Source: Lysinibacillus sp. G4S2 (lineage in GTDB: Bacteria > Bacillota > Bacilli > Bacillales_A > Planococcaceae). Taken from it: a stretch of 64,000 bases of DNA. How positions within the stretch are numbered: position 1 is the first letter of the stretch; every line of letters starts with the position of its first letter. The notes beneath the pieces were generated by a model. That model ran no database searches, was not told the DNA's origin, and was given only the letters and a program-made list of their open reading frames with translations. Positions 26,333-35,438 of the stretch are shown piece by piece. The DNA is taken from the NCBI RefSeq assembly GCF_030348505.1, contig NZ_JAUCFJ010000002.1:314001-378000 (forward strand), read 5' to 3'. The translations under genes were made by a program, and so were the position numbers.

Positions 26333-27838
26333 ATGACAAAATCGAAAAAAGATTGTTTTATTATAGAACTCAAGTTACTTATAGATACATGGCAAACCGA
26401 TATCCTATTAAAACGTTTTGAAATTGCCCGTACACTCTATAATACGACTTTGTCTTATGCAGTAAAACAATATACTTTCATGCAGGAATCAAAACACTAT
26501 CGAAAACAATTACGTTGCTACCAAAAAGCGAAAAAATCTAATGATACAAAAGAATTGAAGCAGACCGCAAAAGAATTAAATAACATTCGTCAATCTTTTG
26601 GATTAAGTGAAAATCAACTGCATGCGTATATTAAAAAGCATCAACATAACTATAAAAAACATATAGATAGCAATACTTCCCAGAAAATCGCCTCTACTGT
26701 TTGGAAAGCGGTTCAGGATGTTCTATTTAAAGGGAGCAAAGCACATTTTAAACGTTACGGAATGCTTCATTCTGTAGAAGGGAAATCTAATAAAGCAGGC
26801 ATTCGATTTAAAGAGAATGTTGTCTATTGGAACGGATTAACCCTTCCTGTTCGTATTCGCAAACAAGATTTATTTGTAGAAGAATCCCTTGCTCTTCATA
26901 CCATTAATTATTGTCGTCTAGTCAAAAAAGTGATTCGTGGAATTCATACTTTTTACGTACAACTCGTGATGGATGGGGTTCCTCCTGCAAAGAGAATTTC
27001 ATCTACAGGAGCCTTTCGCCATTCCTATCAAAAACAAAAACGGGTAGGTATTGACATTGGTCCTTCTACCATTGCGGTTGTTTCAGAAGAAACCGTTTTC
27101 ATCCAACAACTTGCGCCAGAAGTACCTTTATTGGAGAAACAAAAAAGACGTTTATTACGCAAATTGGATAGAAGTCGTAGAAGTACCAATCCTAACAATT
27201 TCAACAAGGATGGTACTATTAAACATAGCGTCAAACTCCGTTGGACATATAGTAAAAACTATCAAAAAACAAAAAAACAAATAAAAGAATTATATAGAAA
27301 GAAAGCTTCCTACATCAAAGAAAAACATGGTGCGTTAGTCAATAAAATCTTGTCTCTTGGCGATGAGGTGTACATCGAAACCATGCATTTTAAAGGATTA
27401 GCAAAGCGTACAAAAGAAACCAAAACAAATATACAGGGTAAAATCCAATCCAAAAAGCGTTTTGGAAAAAGCATTGGGAATCATGCCCCTGCGATGCTAG
27501 TGGAAATCATCCATCAAAAATTAGGTTACACAAAGCAAACGATACAGAAAGTAAATACGATCACCTTTAGAGCCAGTCAGTATAACCATGTGACGGATCG
27601 TTATGAAAAGAAAAAACTCCATCAACGTTGGAGTCAAATTGGAAGTCATCTTGTACAACGAGATTTATATAGTGCGTTTTTACTGATGAATAGTGAACCA
27701 AATTTACAACAAACGAATCAAGACTTATGCAATAAAACGTTTACTACCTTTTTAGAGTTACACAATCAACATATAGAAGACTTGAGACAAGTAAAGAAAA
27801 CATTCCCTCTTAGCATGGGAATCAAACAAATCAAGTGA
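26333..27838 (+). CDS. tnpB: RNA-guided endonuclease TnpB
   Basis: 501 aa. N-terminal helix-turn-helix/WED-type segment, central lysine-rich helices, and a C-terminal split RuvC nuclease: D241 in VGIDIGPST, E349 in YIETMHFKG, D444 in VQRDLYSAF. All three acidic residues are present, so it should be catalytically competent. Between RuvC II and III, where most TnpBs have a four-cysteine zinc ribbon, this protein has RASQYNHVTDRYEKKKLHQRW with no cysteines. TnpB cuts DNA next to the target motif under guidance of the RNA made from the element's right end, which helps retain the element. GGGGTGACGG precedes ATG 26333. Confidence 0.9.
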   Translation: MTKSKKDCFIIELKLLIDTWQTDILLKRFEIARTLYNTTLSYAVKQYTFMQESKHYRKQLRCYQKAKKSNDTKELKQTAKELNNIRQSFGLSENQLHAYIKKHQHNYKKHIDSNTSQKIASTVWKAVQDVLFKGSKAHFKRYGMLHSVEGKSNKAGIRFKENVVYWNGLTLPVRIRKQDLFVEESLALHTINYCRLVKKVIRGIHTFYVQLVMDGVPPAKRISSTGAFRHSYQKQKRVGIDIGPSTIAVVSEETVFIQQLAPEVPLLEKQKRRLLRKLDRSRRSTNPNNFNKDGTIKHSVKLRWTYSKNYQKTKKQIKELYRKKASYIKEKHGALVNKILSLGDEVYIETMHFKGLAKRTKETKTNIQGKIQSKKRFGKSIGNHAPAMLVEIIHQKLGYTKQTIQKVNTITFRASQYNHVTDRYEKKKLHQRWSQIGSHLVQRDLYSAFLLMNSEPNLQQTNQDLCNKTFTTFLELHNQHIEDLRQVKKTFPLSMGIKQIK

Positions 27839-28041
27839 GGGCTATTCCTCCGTAGGTAGAGCTACCTGCCTTCGTTAAAACTTATTGCCAACACAACATC
27901 GGTTGTGTAAATAAGAAAGTCTTATAGAACAGAAGATAAATCAAAGATGTTGTACACAGGACATAGCAACACCATCTGTGGAGAGCTTTGTAACGCTTCT
28001 CTTAAGTATATAAGAACCCCGCTGCTTTAGCTGTGGGAGTA
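27839..28041 (+). ncRNA. Probable omega RNA (reRNA) of the tnpB element
   Basis: About 200 nt between the tnpB stop and the right end, without coding character but with hairpins: GTAGGTAG/CTACCTGC at 27854-27871, and the right-end stem at 28017-28037. In characterised elements this region is the scaffold of the guide RNA, and the guide itself is the chromosomal sequence just past the right end; here that would be host DNA from about 28042 (GTCAGTTAGAGC). Inferred from position and family. Confidence 0.65.
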
Positions 28042-28359
28042 GTCAGTTAGAGCAATCATATTCTCTAGCGGCAGTTGACTAATATCGGATATAGCAAAAA
28101 TATTTTGAAACGAAGAATTGTTACGGATTTTCTGCATCATTGCTTGTTCATTAATTAAATATTTACCACCTGTTTGAATATAGCTCCCTAATTCATCAAC
28201 TAGTAACGCTATTTTATTTTGAAGGAAGGTAGGTGTCATCTTATCTAAGATTTTAAATGGGATGCGACCTAATTTATCAAAAAACCACAAATCCTTTTGA
28301 TCTTTTTCCCATGCTTGAATTTCTTGTAAATGCTTTTCTAATTGCTCGACATTCTCCAT
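28042..28359 (-). pseudogene. EcsC-family protein, 5' part
   Basis: The first about 105 codons: a charged start (EQLEKHLQEIQAWEKDQKDL), then FDKLGRIPFKILDKMTPTF and a helix ending FAISDISQLPLENMIALTD, where the tnpB element cuts in. AGGGGAATAG precedes the ATG. The truncated frame would add only YSHS from the element before stopping. See 25737-26210 for the rest. Confidence 0.85.
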
Positions 28360-28444
28360 TTTGTCTATTCCCCTTATAATTGCGTTTAATTAAAATACGA
28401 GAAGAATTTAAAAAAGGTTTCGTTATTTTTATAAAATTTCGACA

Positions 28445-29821
28445 TTAATGTGGAGTGAATGATTGCCAAACAGCTCCAAGCAACGCGATACCTTCTTTGA
28501 TTTGCTCAAAGGTTAGCCCACCATAGCCTATAAGAACCATAGCATGTTTAGTGTTTTTCTGATAAGAGGTTGAACATGGATAGACTTTGATTCCTACCTC
28601 TCGTGCAAGGTTAATTGCATCCTGTTCAGAAAGCCTTTTTGGTAACTTCACAACAATGTGTAGCCCGGATTTCTCACCAACTACTTCGAACTCCTCGGAA
28701 AAATTCGCGTTAATAGCTGCTAGCAATGTCTGTTGCTTTTTGCGATAAATAGTGCGCATTTTGGCTAAATGCTTATCAAATAGACCTTGAGCAATAAAAT
28801 CGGCTAACGCAAGCTGATCTATTTTGGAGACAACAGATTTTTGTTCCTGATTAAATAGAATAAAATCTTCGACTAACGATTTAGGCAAAATCATATAACT
28901 TATGCGCAGCGATGGGATAAGTGTTTTGGAAAATGTTCCGGAATAAATAACACGCTGAAGCTGATCCATTTTTGCTAAAGAGGGGATAGGGAGCCCTTTA
29001 TAGCGAAATTCTGAGTCATAATCATCTTCAAAAATATAGGCGTTCTCAGAAGTTGCCCATTGCAGAAGAGCTGCACGCCGTTCAACAGGCATGACCATGC
29101 CAAGCGGAAACTGATGTGCGGGTGTTGTGTATAACATGTGGATGGATTTTTTCGGTATTGTAACCCCTGAGTTATCAACAGGAATAGCATGAGTTGTTAA
29201 TCCACAATGTTGCAATGTTGCACGTACTCTTTTAAAGCCAGGCTCCTCTAAACCAACATGTGTTTTGGGACCCAAAAAGTGACATAGAGCTTGAAGCTGA
29301 CTTTGTGTACCACTATAAACAAAAACCTGTGATGCTTCACAGGTAACTCCTCTTGAACGTTCAACGTAGCGAGCAATTTCCGTCCGTAATATTGCCTCTC
29401 CTTGCCAAGAGCTTGTCGTTAAGTTATTCACATTGAAGTGCTTTTTCAACAGCCTATGCCAAATAGAAATGGGAAAAGCCTCTTTATCCACATGTCCATT
29501 GTTAAAATCAAATTTTATGTTATCTACAACTGGTATTGAGGAAGCGTATGTATGCTGCTTCAGCTGCTGTCCCCATTCGAATTCAAAGGGTGCTATGAAA
29601 TAACCTGAGCGTTCCTTACTATAGATATAGCCTTCCGCTAGCAATTGCTCATATGCCTCCTTAATCGTGTGAACACTAACATCGAGCGTTTTAGCAAGTG
29701 TTCGTTTGGAAGGTAATTGCTCATGGGCCAGCAATTTTTTTCTTAGTATTGCTTGTTTTAATTCGTTGTAAATTTGCACGTATTTTGATGTGTCTCCAGT
29801 AAATGAAATTGATAGCTCCAA
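28445..29821 (-). CDS. MocR-family regulator: GntR helix-turn-helix fused to aminotransferase domain
   Basis: 458 aa. Residues 1-80 are a GntR winged helix (YVQIYNELKQAILRKKLLAH, LPSKRTLAKTLDVSVHTIKE); residues about 115-455 are a fold-type I aminotransferase domain with the PLP-lysine segment YSGTFSKTLIPSLRISY and IFEDDYDSEFR. This is the PdxR/GabR (MocR) class, in which PLP or its aldimine is the effector. TTG 29821 is chosen: AGGAGGTG lies 9-10 nt upstream; the frame back to 29875 has no ribosome binding site. Divergent from a GNAT acetyltransferase gene (95 bp), its probable target. Confidence 0.9.
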   Translation of the reverse strand: MELSISFTGDTSKYVQIYNELKQAILRKKLLAHEQLPSKRTLAKTLDVSVHTIKEAYEQLLAEGYIYSKERSGYFIAPFEFEWGQQLKQHTYASSIPVVDNIKFDFNNGHVDKEAFPISIWHRLLKKHFNVNNLTTSSWQGEAILRTEIARYVERSRGVTCEASQVFVYSGTQSQLQALCHFLGPKTHVGLEEPGFKRVRATLQHCGLTTHAIPVDNSGVTIPKKSIHMLYTTPAHQFPLGMVMPVERRAALLQWATSENAYIFEDDYDSEFRYKGLPIPSLAKMDQLQRVIYSGTFSKTLIPSLRISYMILPKSLVEDFILFNQEQKSVVSKIDQLALADFIAQGLFDKHLAKMRTIYRKKQQTLLAAINANFSEEFEVVGEKSGLHIVVKLPKRLSEQDAINLAREVGIKVYPCSTSYQKNTKHAMVLIGYGGLTFEQIKEGIALLGAVWQSFTPH

Positions 29822-29916
29822 AGTATAACACCTCCTGGTATGGCGTGTTTTTTGAAAATTGGTTATATTCATCATATCAAAATTACCGTTAAATAGTAAA
29901 AAAGGAGTGAAGCGAA

Positions 29917-30507
29917 ATGGATTTTATAGCGTTAGAAAATGAAGTAGTATTACTTAAACCATTAGGTCAAGAGGACGCCCAAGGGATACTAGAGGCTGGT
30001 AGTTATCCAGAGATTTGGCCTTATTTGTCCACAACGATTGAAAAGATGGACGATGTGAATAACTTTGTGGACAATGCATTAGCAAAAAAACATGAAAAAA
30101 CTGAGTTTCCATTTGTCATTGTGGATAAACATTCTGAACAAATCATCGGTTCAACTCGGTTTATGGATATTGATGCGAATCATAAACGGCTTGAAATAGG
30201 TACATCATGGATTACACCGACTTTTTGGCGTACAACAATAAATACGAATTGCAAATATTTATTATTACAATACTGTTTTGAAGTGTTAAATCTACAACGT
30301 GTACAAATTAAAACAGATCATGAAAACGTGCGCGCTCAAAAAGCAATAGAACGTATTGGAGGAAAAAAGGAGGGGGTCTTACGCAATCATATGGTGCGCA
30401 AGGATGGCACAACTCGTCATACTGTGATGTATAGTATTACTTTACAAGAATGGCCGGAAGTGAAAAAGCATTTACAGCAGATGCTAGTTGATTCTACTAA
30501 AAAATAG
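29917..30507 (+). CDS. GNAT-family N-acetyltransferase (RimJ/RimL-like)
   Basis: 196 aa, acetyl-CoA-dependent. Motif A region around TRFMDIDANHKRLEIGTSWI and LQRVQIKTDHENVRAQKAIE with RIGGKKEGVLRNHMVRKDG match the RimJ/RimL (acetyltransf_3) layout, which acetylates protein N-termini or small amines. Substrate unknown. AAAGGAGTGAAG precedes the ATG. Divergent from the MocR regulator. Confidence 0.88.
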   Translation: MDFIALENEVVLLKPLGQEDAQGILEAGSYPEIWPYLSTTIEKMDDVNNFVDNALAKKHEKTEFPFVIVDKHSEQIIGSTRFMDIDANHKRLEIGTSWITPTFWRTTINTNCKYLLLQYCFEVLNLQRVQIKTDHENVRAQKAIERIGGKKEGVLRNHMVRKDGTTRHTVMYSITLQEWPEVKKHLQQMLVDSTKK

Positions 30508-30520
30508 TAATGGAGAAAAT

Positions 30521-30951
30521 CATGCGTGTTGATTAGGAAAAAATAGGTTTATTATTGAGCGATGAAAGGGTTTTTCTTGTTGCTATTTAGTATCGAGCCC
30601 CAAAACAGAATCGCTAAAGCTACTTTCGTTCGTTTTATAGGAATACTTTGAAGATTTATCGAAACAAAATCGCTCTTTATCGAAACTATTTGAGCTTTTA
30701 TCGAAACAAAATCTCATTTTATCGAAACTTTTTGGGCTTTTATCGAAAAACAAGCTCTTTCTATCAAAGAAATCAACCACACGTTATGGTGAAGAGCTTG
30801 TAGCGTAGGGCTACTCGACGCTCACTCGCAGCAAGCCTTGCTCTGTGCGAAAGCGAAGCGTCAGCAACAAATGTTTTATCTGTGCGAAAGCGAAGCGTCA
30901 GCAACAAAGCGAGTAGCCTGTAGCGGAAATCAGAGCCTTCTAATTTAATTA
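30521..30951. repeat. Class-2 MITE copy, right end missing
   Basis: Starts CATGCGTGTTGATTA (one mismatch from the 15-bp end of the intact copy at 52939) and runs parallel to it, about 95% identical by eye, up to TAATTTAATTA at 30951, where similarity stops. It contains TTTATCGAAAC units at about 30655-30760 and two GCGAAAGCGAAGCG units at about 30846-30910. No coding frame in it is believed. Confidence 0.85.
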
Positions 30952-31055
30952 TTCGTATGGGTATTTTAAGAGAAGGATAGGGAAATAATGGATTGTATAC
31001 AGCATACATTGAATAATAAATAAACGTTCCCAAAATGCAAATCTGGGGGCACAAT

Positions 31056-31099
31056 AAAACACTCTAAACATTGATATAAAAATGTTTAGAGTGTTTTTC
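31056..31099. terminator. Strong terminator without an obvious gene
   Basis: AAAACACTCTAAACATT / AATGTTTAGAGTGTTTT, a perfect 17-bp stem with an 8-nt loop and Ts after. No gene ends next to it on either strand, so it may mark a lost gene. Confidence 0.8.
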
Positions 31100-31109
31100 T
31101 GTATTTCCC

Positions 31110-31592
31110 TAACATACAGCTTTTTATGCAAAAGTATATGAACATAGTTACAATAAGACTTTTCAAGATTTTGCAGAAAACGCTGCAGGTGTGCTATCTG
31201 AAAAAACGTGCATATATAGACAATTTATTAATGCTGTGAATCTGTATTTTTTAAACGCTACCTCAACTTCAACTCCCATGAAAGAACTTAATCATCTTTC
31301 ATTTTCTGTAGTAAGTGCTGATTTTGCACTGTATGGATGGCTAACAGGTGCGATTGTTCAATAAGAGCAGTTGCTTCTTGTGCTAACGGAGCAGAGGAGT
31401 TGAACAAGGGGGAATCTGTATGAAGAAGAAGGTTTAAACAGATATACGAAAGCGTAATTTTAAATCCATCACTATATGGAATGAATATCTGAAGGAAAAT
31501 TTGCAGCAGTAAATTCAAAAAAAGAAGCGTACTCGAATTTTACGATTACGCTTGTATTTTCTAGTGGCAAATAAATGAAAACCTTCGCCCCA
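31110..31592. other. Repeat-containing stretch with a possible gene remnant
   Basis: A frame without a start codon from about 31113 to 31362 includes YNKTFQDFAENAAGVLSEKT and looks coding at first, then runs into the class-4 repeat (CAACTCCCATGAAAGAAC at 31268, repeated at 38942). I read it as the tail of a decayed gene; its family is not recognised. The rest shows nothing. Confidence 0.35.
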
Positions 31593-32069
31593 TTATTTAA
31601 TTGACCATTCTAATTTCTTTTTATAAAAGTAATTCGAATAAAATAAAATTATTAATACTAAACCTATGATAAACGAAAAATTCCCGATCTTCATAAAAAT
31701 TAACTTTGTATAATTATCTAACGGAGTCAATTGAAAAATAAAATATAACGTCAATAGTATTGCAACAAAAGAAACCAATAATATATTTTTATTTCTCCAA
31801 TATCCAAATAAAGTTTTTATGAAATAGGTGAAGAAAATCCATAGAATAAAAACTAATAAAGCATGAGATATTCTATCAGCTAATTGTCCTGTCAGTACAG
31901 TTAAAAAAAGTATAGAAAACACTACTAACGAAATAAAAGGGGCAAACATAATTAATATATCCATTCTTTTAATCGGTAAACGTAATTTTGAATCAACAAC
32001 CAATGAAAATGATGCTTTTTGTAAATGTAAATATAAGCAAGCAATCATTATCAAACCTAAATATAACAT
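31593..32069 (-). CDS. Small multi-pass membrane protein, function unknown
   Basis: 158 aa with four to five hydrophobic segments (residues about 1-14, 38-60, 70-87, 97-115, 131-150) and a short basic tail KKKLEWSIK. No family recognised. ATG 32069 has AAGGAAGG in front. It stands alone, with repeats on both sides. Confidence 0.65.
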   Translation of the reverse strand: MLYLGLIMIACLYLHLQKASFSLVVDSKLRLPIKRMDILIMFAPFISLVVFSILFLTVLTGQLADRISHALLVFILWIFFTYFIKTLFGYWRNKNILLVSFVAILLTLYFIFQLTPLDNYTKLIFMKIGNFSFIIGLVLIILFYSNYFYKKKLEWSIK

Positions 32070-32074
32070 TTTAA

Positions 32075-32555
32075 TACCTTCCTTCTACCTACTATCCTAA
32101 ATAAGGAAACATAAAATTACAAATTATTATTTTACGATTATTTTTACGGAAATTCAACTTAATTTTTGAAAAACAATTGGTGAAGCCAAAAGTGTCTTTT
32201 ATTTATTTCAAAGCTACAGCTCATCAAGTTTTTTGCAATCTGTTATTACTGAACAATATGAGGAAATTGAATATATTATTATGATTTAGTGGGATAGCGC
32301 AGTGCAATAACAATTTGGGGCGATGCATTACAACTATAAATATGTGTGGAAGGATAAAAAAGAGCCATCTCCTTAAAAAGAAATGGCTAAAATGGTGATC
32401 TAATGTTTGGTCAAAATGTAAAGCATAGTGACCCAAAGCCAAAAAATTGTGAGATATCTTAGCTAAGTTAAATAGCTTAACATTACTATAACTTTGCTGA
32501 AATTATTCTATCTGTATAGGGACTTGTCCTGCGAAATAAAAGTATATAGAAGTGG
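32075..32555. other. Intergenic region, no gene supported
   Basis: About 480 AT-rich bases. A 72-codon minus-strand frame at 32224-32442 has no ribosome binding site and an unlikely composition. Nothing else recognised. Confidence 0.5.
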
Positions 32556-32559
32556 GCCA

Positions 32560-32880
32560 TTAAGTTTGTGTAACTAATTCTACAGCTTCTACTACTAATG
32601 GAGTTCCTGCTGTGATTGTGCCAGTAACACCATTAAAAGTTAACCCTGTTGATGAAATTGTATACGAACCGCCTTCTTGCAATACACCGTTGATATAAAA
32701 ATTATAGTAGCCGTTCGTTACTATTGGAAAAGTAGTCGCAGCAGTCCCACTATCATTTAGAAATGCAGTTGCAAGGATAGTAGTACCATCACTGACCGAC
32801 AAATTTACTGCTAATACGTTAAAGAATCTAGTCGAAGTACCTGTAACATTTACATGAATATTAATAATTGAAAGTGCCAT
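32560..32880 (-). CDS. DUF4183 protein
   Basis: 106 aa, rich in Thr, Val, Gly and Asn, predicted all-beta: NGYYNFYINGVLQEGGSYTI, STGLTFNGVTGTITAGTPLV. This is the DUF4183 pattern (YxNFYINGVLQ...), found in spore-formers, often near spore-surface or collagen-like proteins; role unknown. ATG 32880 is chosen because AAAGGAGGTG ends 6 nt before it. The second DUF4183 gene lies 49 bp upstream on the same strand, so the two probably form an operon. Confidence 0.85.
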   Translation of the reverse strand: MALSIINIHVNVTGTSTRFFNVLAVNLSVSDGTTILATAFLNDSGTAATTFPIVTNGYYNFYINGVLQEGGSYTISSTGLTFNGVTGTITAGTPLVVEAVELVTQT

Positions 32881-32929
32881 TTTTTCACCTCCTTTCATGG
32901 GAAAAGTATTGTTTAGAAGATTTTTTATA

Positions 32930-33349
32930 TTACATTAGTTGGAATCCCAATGATTCTATAATTATAGGAGTACCGTCAAAAATCGTTGTATTAAATGGAT
33001 TAAGGATTAAAGAATTTGGGGTTACTTTATATGCACCGCTCTCTTGCATCACACCATTGATATAAAGGTTGTCGTATCCATTGGGATTAAAAATTTTAAA
33101 TTCTGTTACTGGATCGCCATTATCATCTGAAAATAGATTAGCTAGAAGGGTTACTCCGTTTGTTAGATCAATATCTTCTGTAACAATATAGAAATATCTA
33201 TTTATCGTTGGAATAATAGTTCTGCTAGGGATAACGACTGGCGGAGGTGGAATAGACAATTCATCAATAGCCTTTATACGATGCCAATTAAATCTGTTTT
33301 CTTCACAACAACCGTCGCAAATAGATTTTGGTGGATTTATTTTTTTCAT
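32930..33349 (-). CDS. DUF4183 protein with N-terminal Cys/Pro-rich extension
   Basis: 139 aa. The first 45 residues carry ICDGCCEENRFNW and a proline run (SIPPPPVVIPSR); the rest is a DUF4183 domain: NGYDNLYINGVMQESGAYKV, TPNSLILNPFNTTIFDGTPI. Three clustered cysteines (residues 11, 14, 15) could make disulfide or coat crosslinks (inference). GGGAGG precedes ATG 33349. It is the first gene of a pair with the shorter DUF4183 protein. Confidence 0.8.
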   Translation of the reverse strand: MKKINPPKSICDGCCEENRFNWHRIKAIDELSIPPPPVVIPSRTIIPTINRYFYIVTEDIDLTNGVTLLANLFSDDNGDPVTEFKIFNPNGYDNLYINGVMQESGAYKVTPNSLILNPFNTTIFDGTPIIIESLGFQLM

Positions 33350-33648
33350 TATTGTTTTTTACCTCCCTTTTTGAATATGTTGCATACCCCATGAACTATA
33401 GGCGTTTCTTTAAAAATTTCTAAAGATATCTCATAAGTTAGTCATATACTAATAATTTATGATTTGAATTTGTAAGTTGATTGGTAATATGCCTCTAAAG
33501 AGAATTAAATCCATTTTTAGTAAAAAGATGGATTTTTTTTAAATTCAAAAAGGAATGAAAGCTATGAAAATGAATTTTGAAGAAGTATAGGGAGATAGAC
33601 TTATACCTTGTTACTGAACGCTATGAGCAAATTAGTAAATAATTATCC
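33350..33648. other. Upstream region of the DUF4183 pair
   Basis: A hairpin AAATCCATTTTT/AAAAGATGGATTT with a T-run lies at about 33507-33540 and reads as a plus-strand terminator without a gene. Otherwise AT-rich with no feature; promoters of the DUF4183 operon should be here. Confidence 0.4.
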
Positions 33649-33864
33649 CAGACGTGTTGATTAGGAATAGATAGGTTTATTATTAAGCGATAAAAGGATT
33701 TTTCGTTGCTGCTTTTCTAATATATTTCCATTTTGACTGATTGTAGCGGTGGAATCGGCTCGACGCTCGCCAGCAGGAAGCCTTGCTCTGCGCGAAAGCG
33801 AAGCGTCAGCAACAAATGTTTTATCTGTGCGAAAGCAAAGCGTCAGCAACAAAGCGAGTAGCCC
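33649..33864. repeat. Class-2 MITE copy, short and truncated
   Basis: Starts CAGACGTGTTGATTA, followed by GGTTTATTATTAAGCGAT like the other copies; it lacks the TTTATCGAAAC array and keeps two GCGAAAGC(G/A)AAGCG units. It ends in GCGAGTAGCCC at 33864, where a group II intron relic begins. Confidence 0.8.
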
Positions 33865-34002
33865 GGATAGTCACTAGACTACTGAAGAATTACTTAATCA
33901 TGCTTGGCAAATCTTTATCGGTTAATAAGGTTCTCGTGAGACTAAAAGAGGTTCACCTTCCAAGGGAGGCACCGACTTATTGAAACGGAAGAATTGAGAC
34001 AT
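33865..34002 (+). pseudogene. Group II intron relic (end of 5' RNA part and start of its ORF)
   Basis: The sequence from GGATAGTCACTAGACTACTG to GAATTGAGACAT aligns with 36433-36573 of the intact introns, about 80% by eye, with blocks such as CTTTATCGGTTAATAAGGTT and GTGAGACTAAAAGAGGTT. It includes the intron ORF start (TTGAAACGGAAGAA) with one base lost, then stops. It is a fragment of a related but different intron. Confidence 0.8.
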
Positions 34003-34181
34003 AGAAGGTATTTTGATATCAGAAGTGTTGATGATTAAAGAATGAGAAGAGAGTAACTGTTTTTTTTTACACTTTTTTCAACATCTTTCTTTTTTTATAC
34101 GAAAAACTGTTTATAATTATCTTAACCTTTTGTATTTTATCACTTTTCTAACATTTATTACTCAATTTAGGGGCGCTGATC

Positions 34182-35438
34182 ATGGGGATAACGACATTAT
34201 TATTAAATGCATTCATTATTATCATTTGTATTTTTTTCTATCAAATATTTTGGTTAGATAAAGATGGAAAAGAAGCGCGTAATACTATATTAATTTCCTT
34301 TCTTTCATCCATTGCGGTTGTTCTTTGTATGACATTCCCATTTAAGTTTGATTGTGGATACATATATGATTTACGGCTTATACCAATCCTTTTAGCTGTT
34401 CTCTATGGTGGTTTTAGGAGTTTTATTTTTATTACTGTTATATTTGTTTCTTACCGCTTTTACTTAGGCGGAGACGGAGTCTACCCTGCAGTTATTGTAT
34501 ATTTTATGGCCACTTCCATTACTATGGTATCCCAATATTTTCTTGCTGGATATTATAAAAAAAGAAAAATATTGTTCAGCTTATTGCTTATGTCTCTTTG
34601 CACTATTTCCTTTTCTATCTTCGCTTTAATGAACCAAATACAGATAAATGATAAAGTTCAACCTGATTTTATTCACTTTTTATTCAATTATATAGTGATC
34701 AATATTCTGACTGTTTTATTGTCTCTTTATCTAATTGAAGGAATGATAGAAAGGTTTAAAATGAAAGAAAAAATTCACCGTGCAGAAAAATTTATGGTGA
34801 CTTCTGAATTAGCAGCGTCTATAGCCCATGAAATAAGTAACCCGTTGACTACGGTATATGGATTTATGCAGATGTTTAGTAAAAACGAAATCTCTGAAAC
34901 ACAAAAGGATGACTATTTGCAAGTCATGCTAATGGAGTTAGAAAAAGCGCAACTCGTTATTAACGATTATTTGTCCCTTATAAAACCACAAAATGTTGCA
35001 AGAGAATTATTAGATATTAGACCAATTGTTGAGCAAGTAATAGAGGTTATTTTACCGATCGCCATCCAATGTAATGTTAAAGTAGAAAGCGATAATGAAT
35101 GTTCCTATTATATATATGCCAACACCGATAATCTAAAAATGTGTTTAATTAACATTGCAACAAACGGGATTGAAGCCATGACTAATGGAGGGATGCTCCG
35201 AATTAATGTGAAAAAGGTAAAGAATCATCTTGTGATTGATATTATTGACACAGGAATTGGAATGTCTTCTGAGGAGATAAATCGAATCGCTATGCCGTTT
35301 TATTCTATAAAAGAGAAGGGAACCGGGCTAGGTACGATGATTGCATACAGTATTGTAAAAGGATTAAACGGAGATATAGAAATAAAAAGTGAAAAGGGAA
35401 AGGGAACACGGTTTTCTATTATTATTCCTTCTTCCTAA
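34182..35438 (+). CDS. Sporulation-kinase-like sensor histidine kinase (KinB type)
   Basis: 418 aa. Residues 1-190 hold six hydrophobic segments of the 5TMR-LYT kind, with RLIPILLAVLYGGFRS as its signature; then HisKA with phospho-acceptor H216 in SIAHEISNPLTTVYG, and HATPase with N box NIATNGIEAM, G1 DIIDTGIGM and G2 EKGTGLGT. This is the layout of KinB, which feeds phosphate into the Spo0F-Spo0A relay; there is no adjacent response regulator, as usual for such kinases. AGGGGCG precedes ATG 34182. A sporulation role is inferred from architecture. Confidence 0.88.
   Translation: MGITTLLLNAFIIIICIFFYQIFWLDKDGKEARNTILISFLSSIAVVLCMTFPFKFDCGYIYDLRLIPILLAVLYGGFRSFIFITVIFVSYRFYLGGDGVYPAVIVYFMATSITMVSQYFLAGYYKKRKILFSLLLMSLCTISFSIFALMNQIQINDKVQPDFIHFLFNYIVINILTVLLSLYLIEGMIERFKMKEKIHRAEKFMVTSELAASIAHEISNPLTTVYGFMQMFSKNEISETQKDDYLQVMLMELEKAQLVINDYLSLIKPQNVARELLDIRPIVEQVIEVILPIAIQCNVKVESDNECSYYIYANTDNLKMCLINIATNGIEAMTNGGMLRINVKKVKNHLVIDIIDTGIGMSSEEINRIAMPFYSIKEKGTGLGTMIAYSIVKGLNGDIEIKSEKGKGTRFSIIIPSS

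Larger units (their letters stand above)
26211..28041 (+). mobile_element. IS605/IS1341-type element, tnpB only, inserted in an EcsC-family gene
   Basis: Left end follows TTTCAC, a common IS605-type target (TTCAC), and begins with a subterminal hairpin CCCACTTCTTCAGAGGTGGG at 26230-26249. The right end is a hairpin CCCCGCTGCTTTAGCTGTGGG at 28017-28037. There are no inverted repeats or target duplication, as expected for single-strand transposition. No tnpA is present, so it would need a transposase in trans. The right boundary is within a few bases (28041 or 28044 both restore the host reading frame). Confidence 0.82.

Noticed and set aside
30583..30780. 65-codon frame FDKSSNSFDKMRFCFDKS, present again at 53001-53198
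   Set aside because: It is the GTTTCGATAAA array inside the MITE read on the minus strand; no ribosome binding site.
32224..32442. 72-codon minus-strand frame rich in His and Phe
   Set aside because: No ribosome binding site, unlikely composition, no homology recognised.
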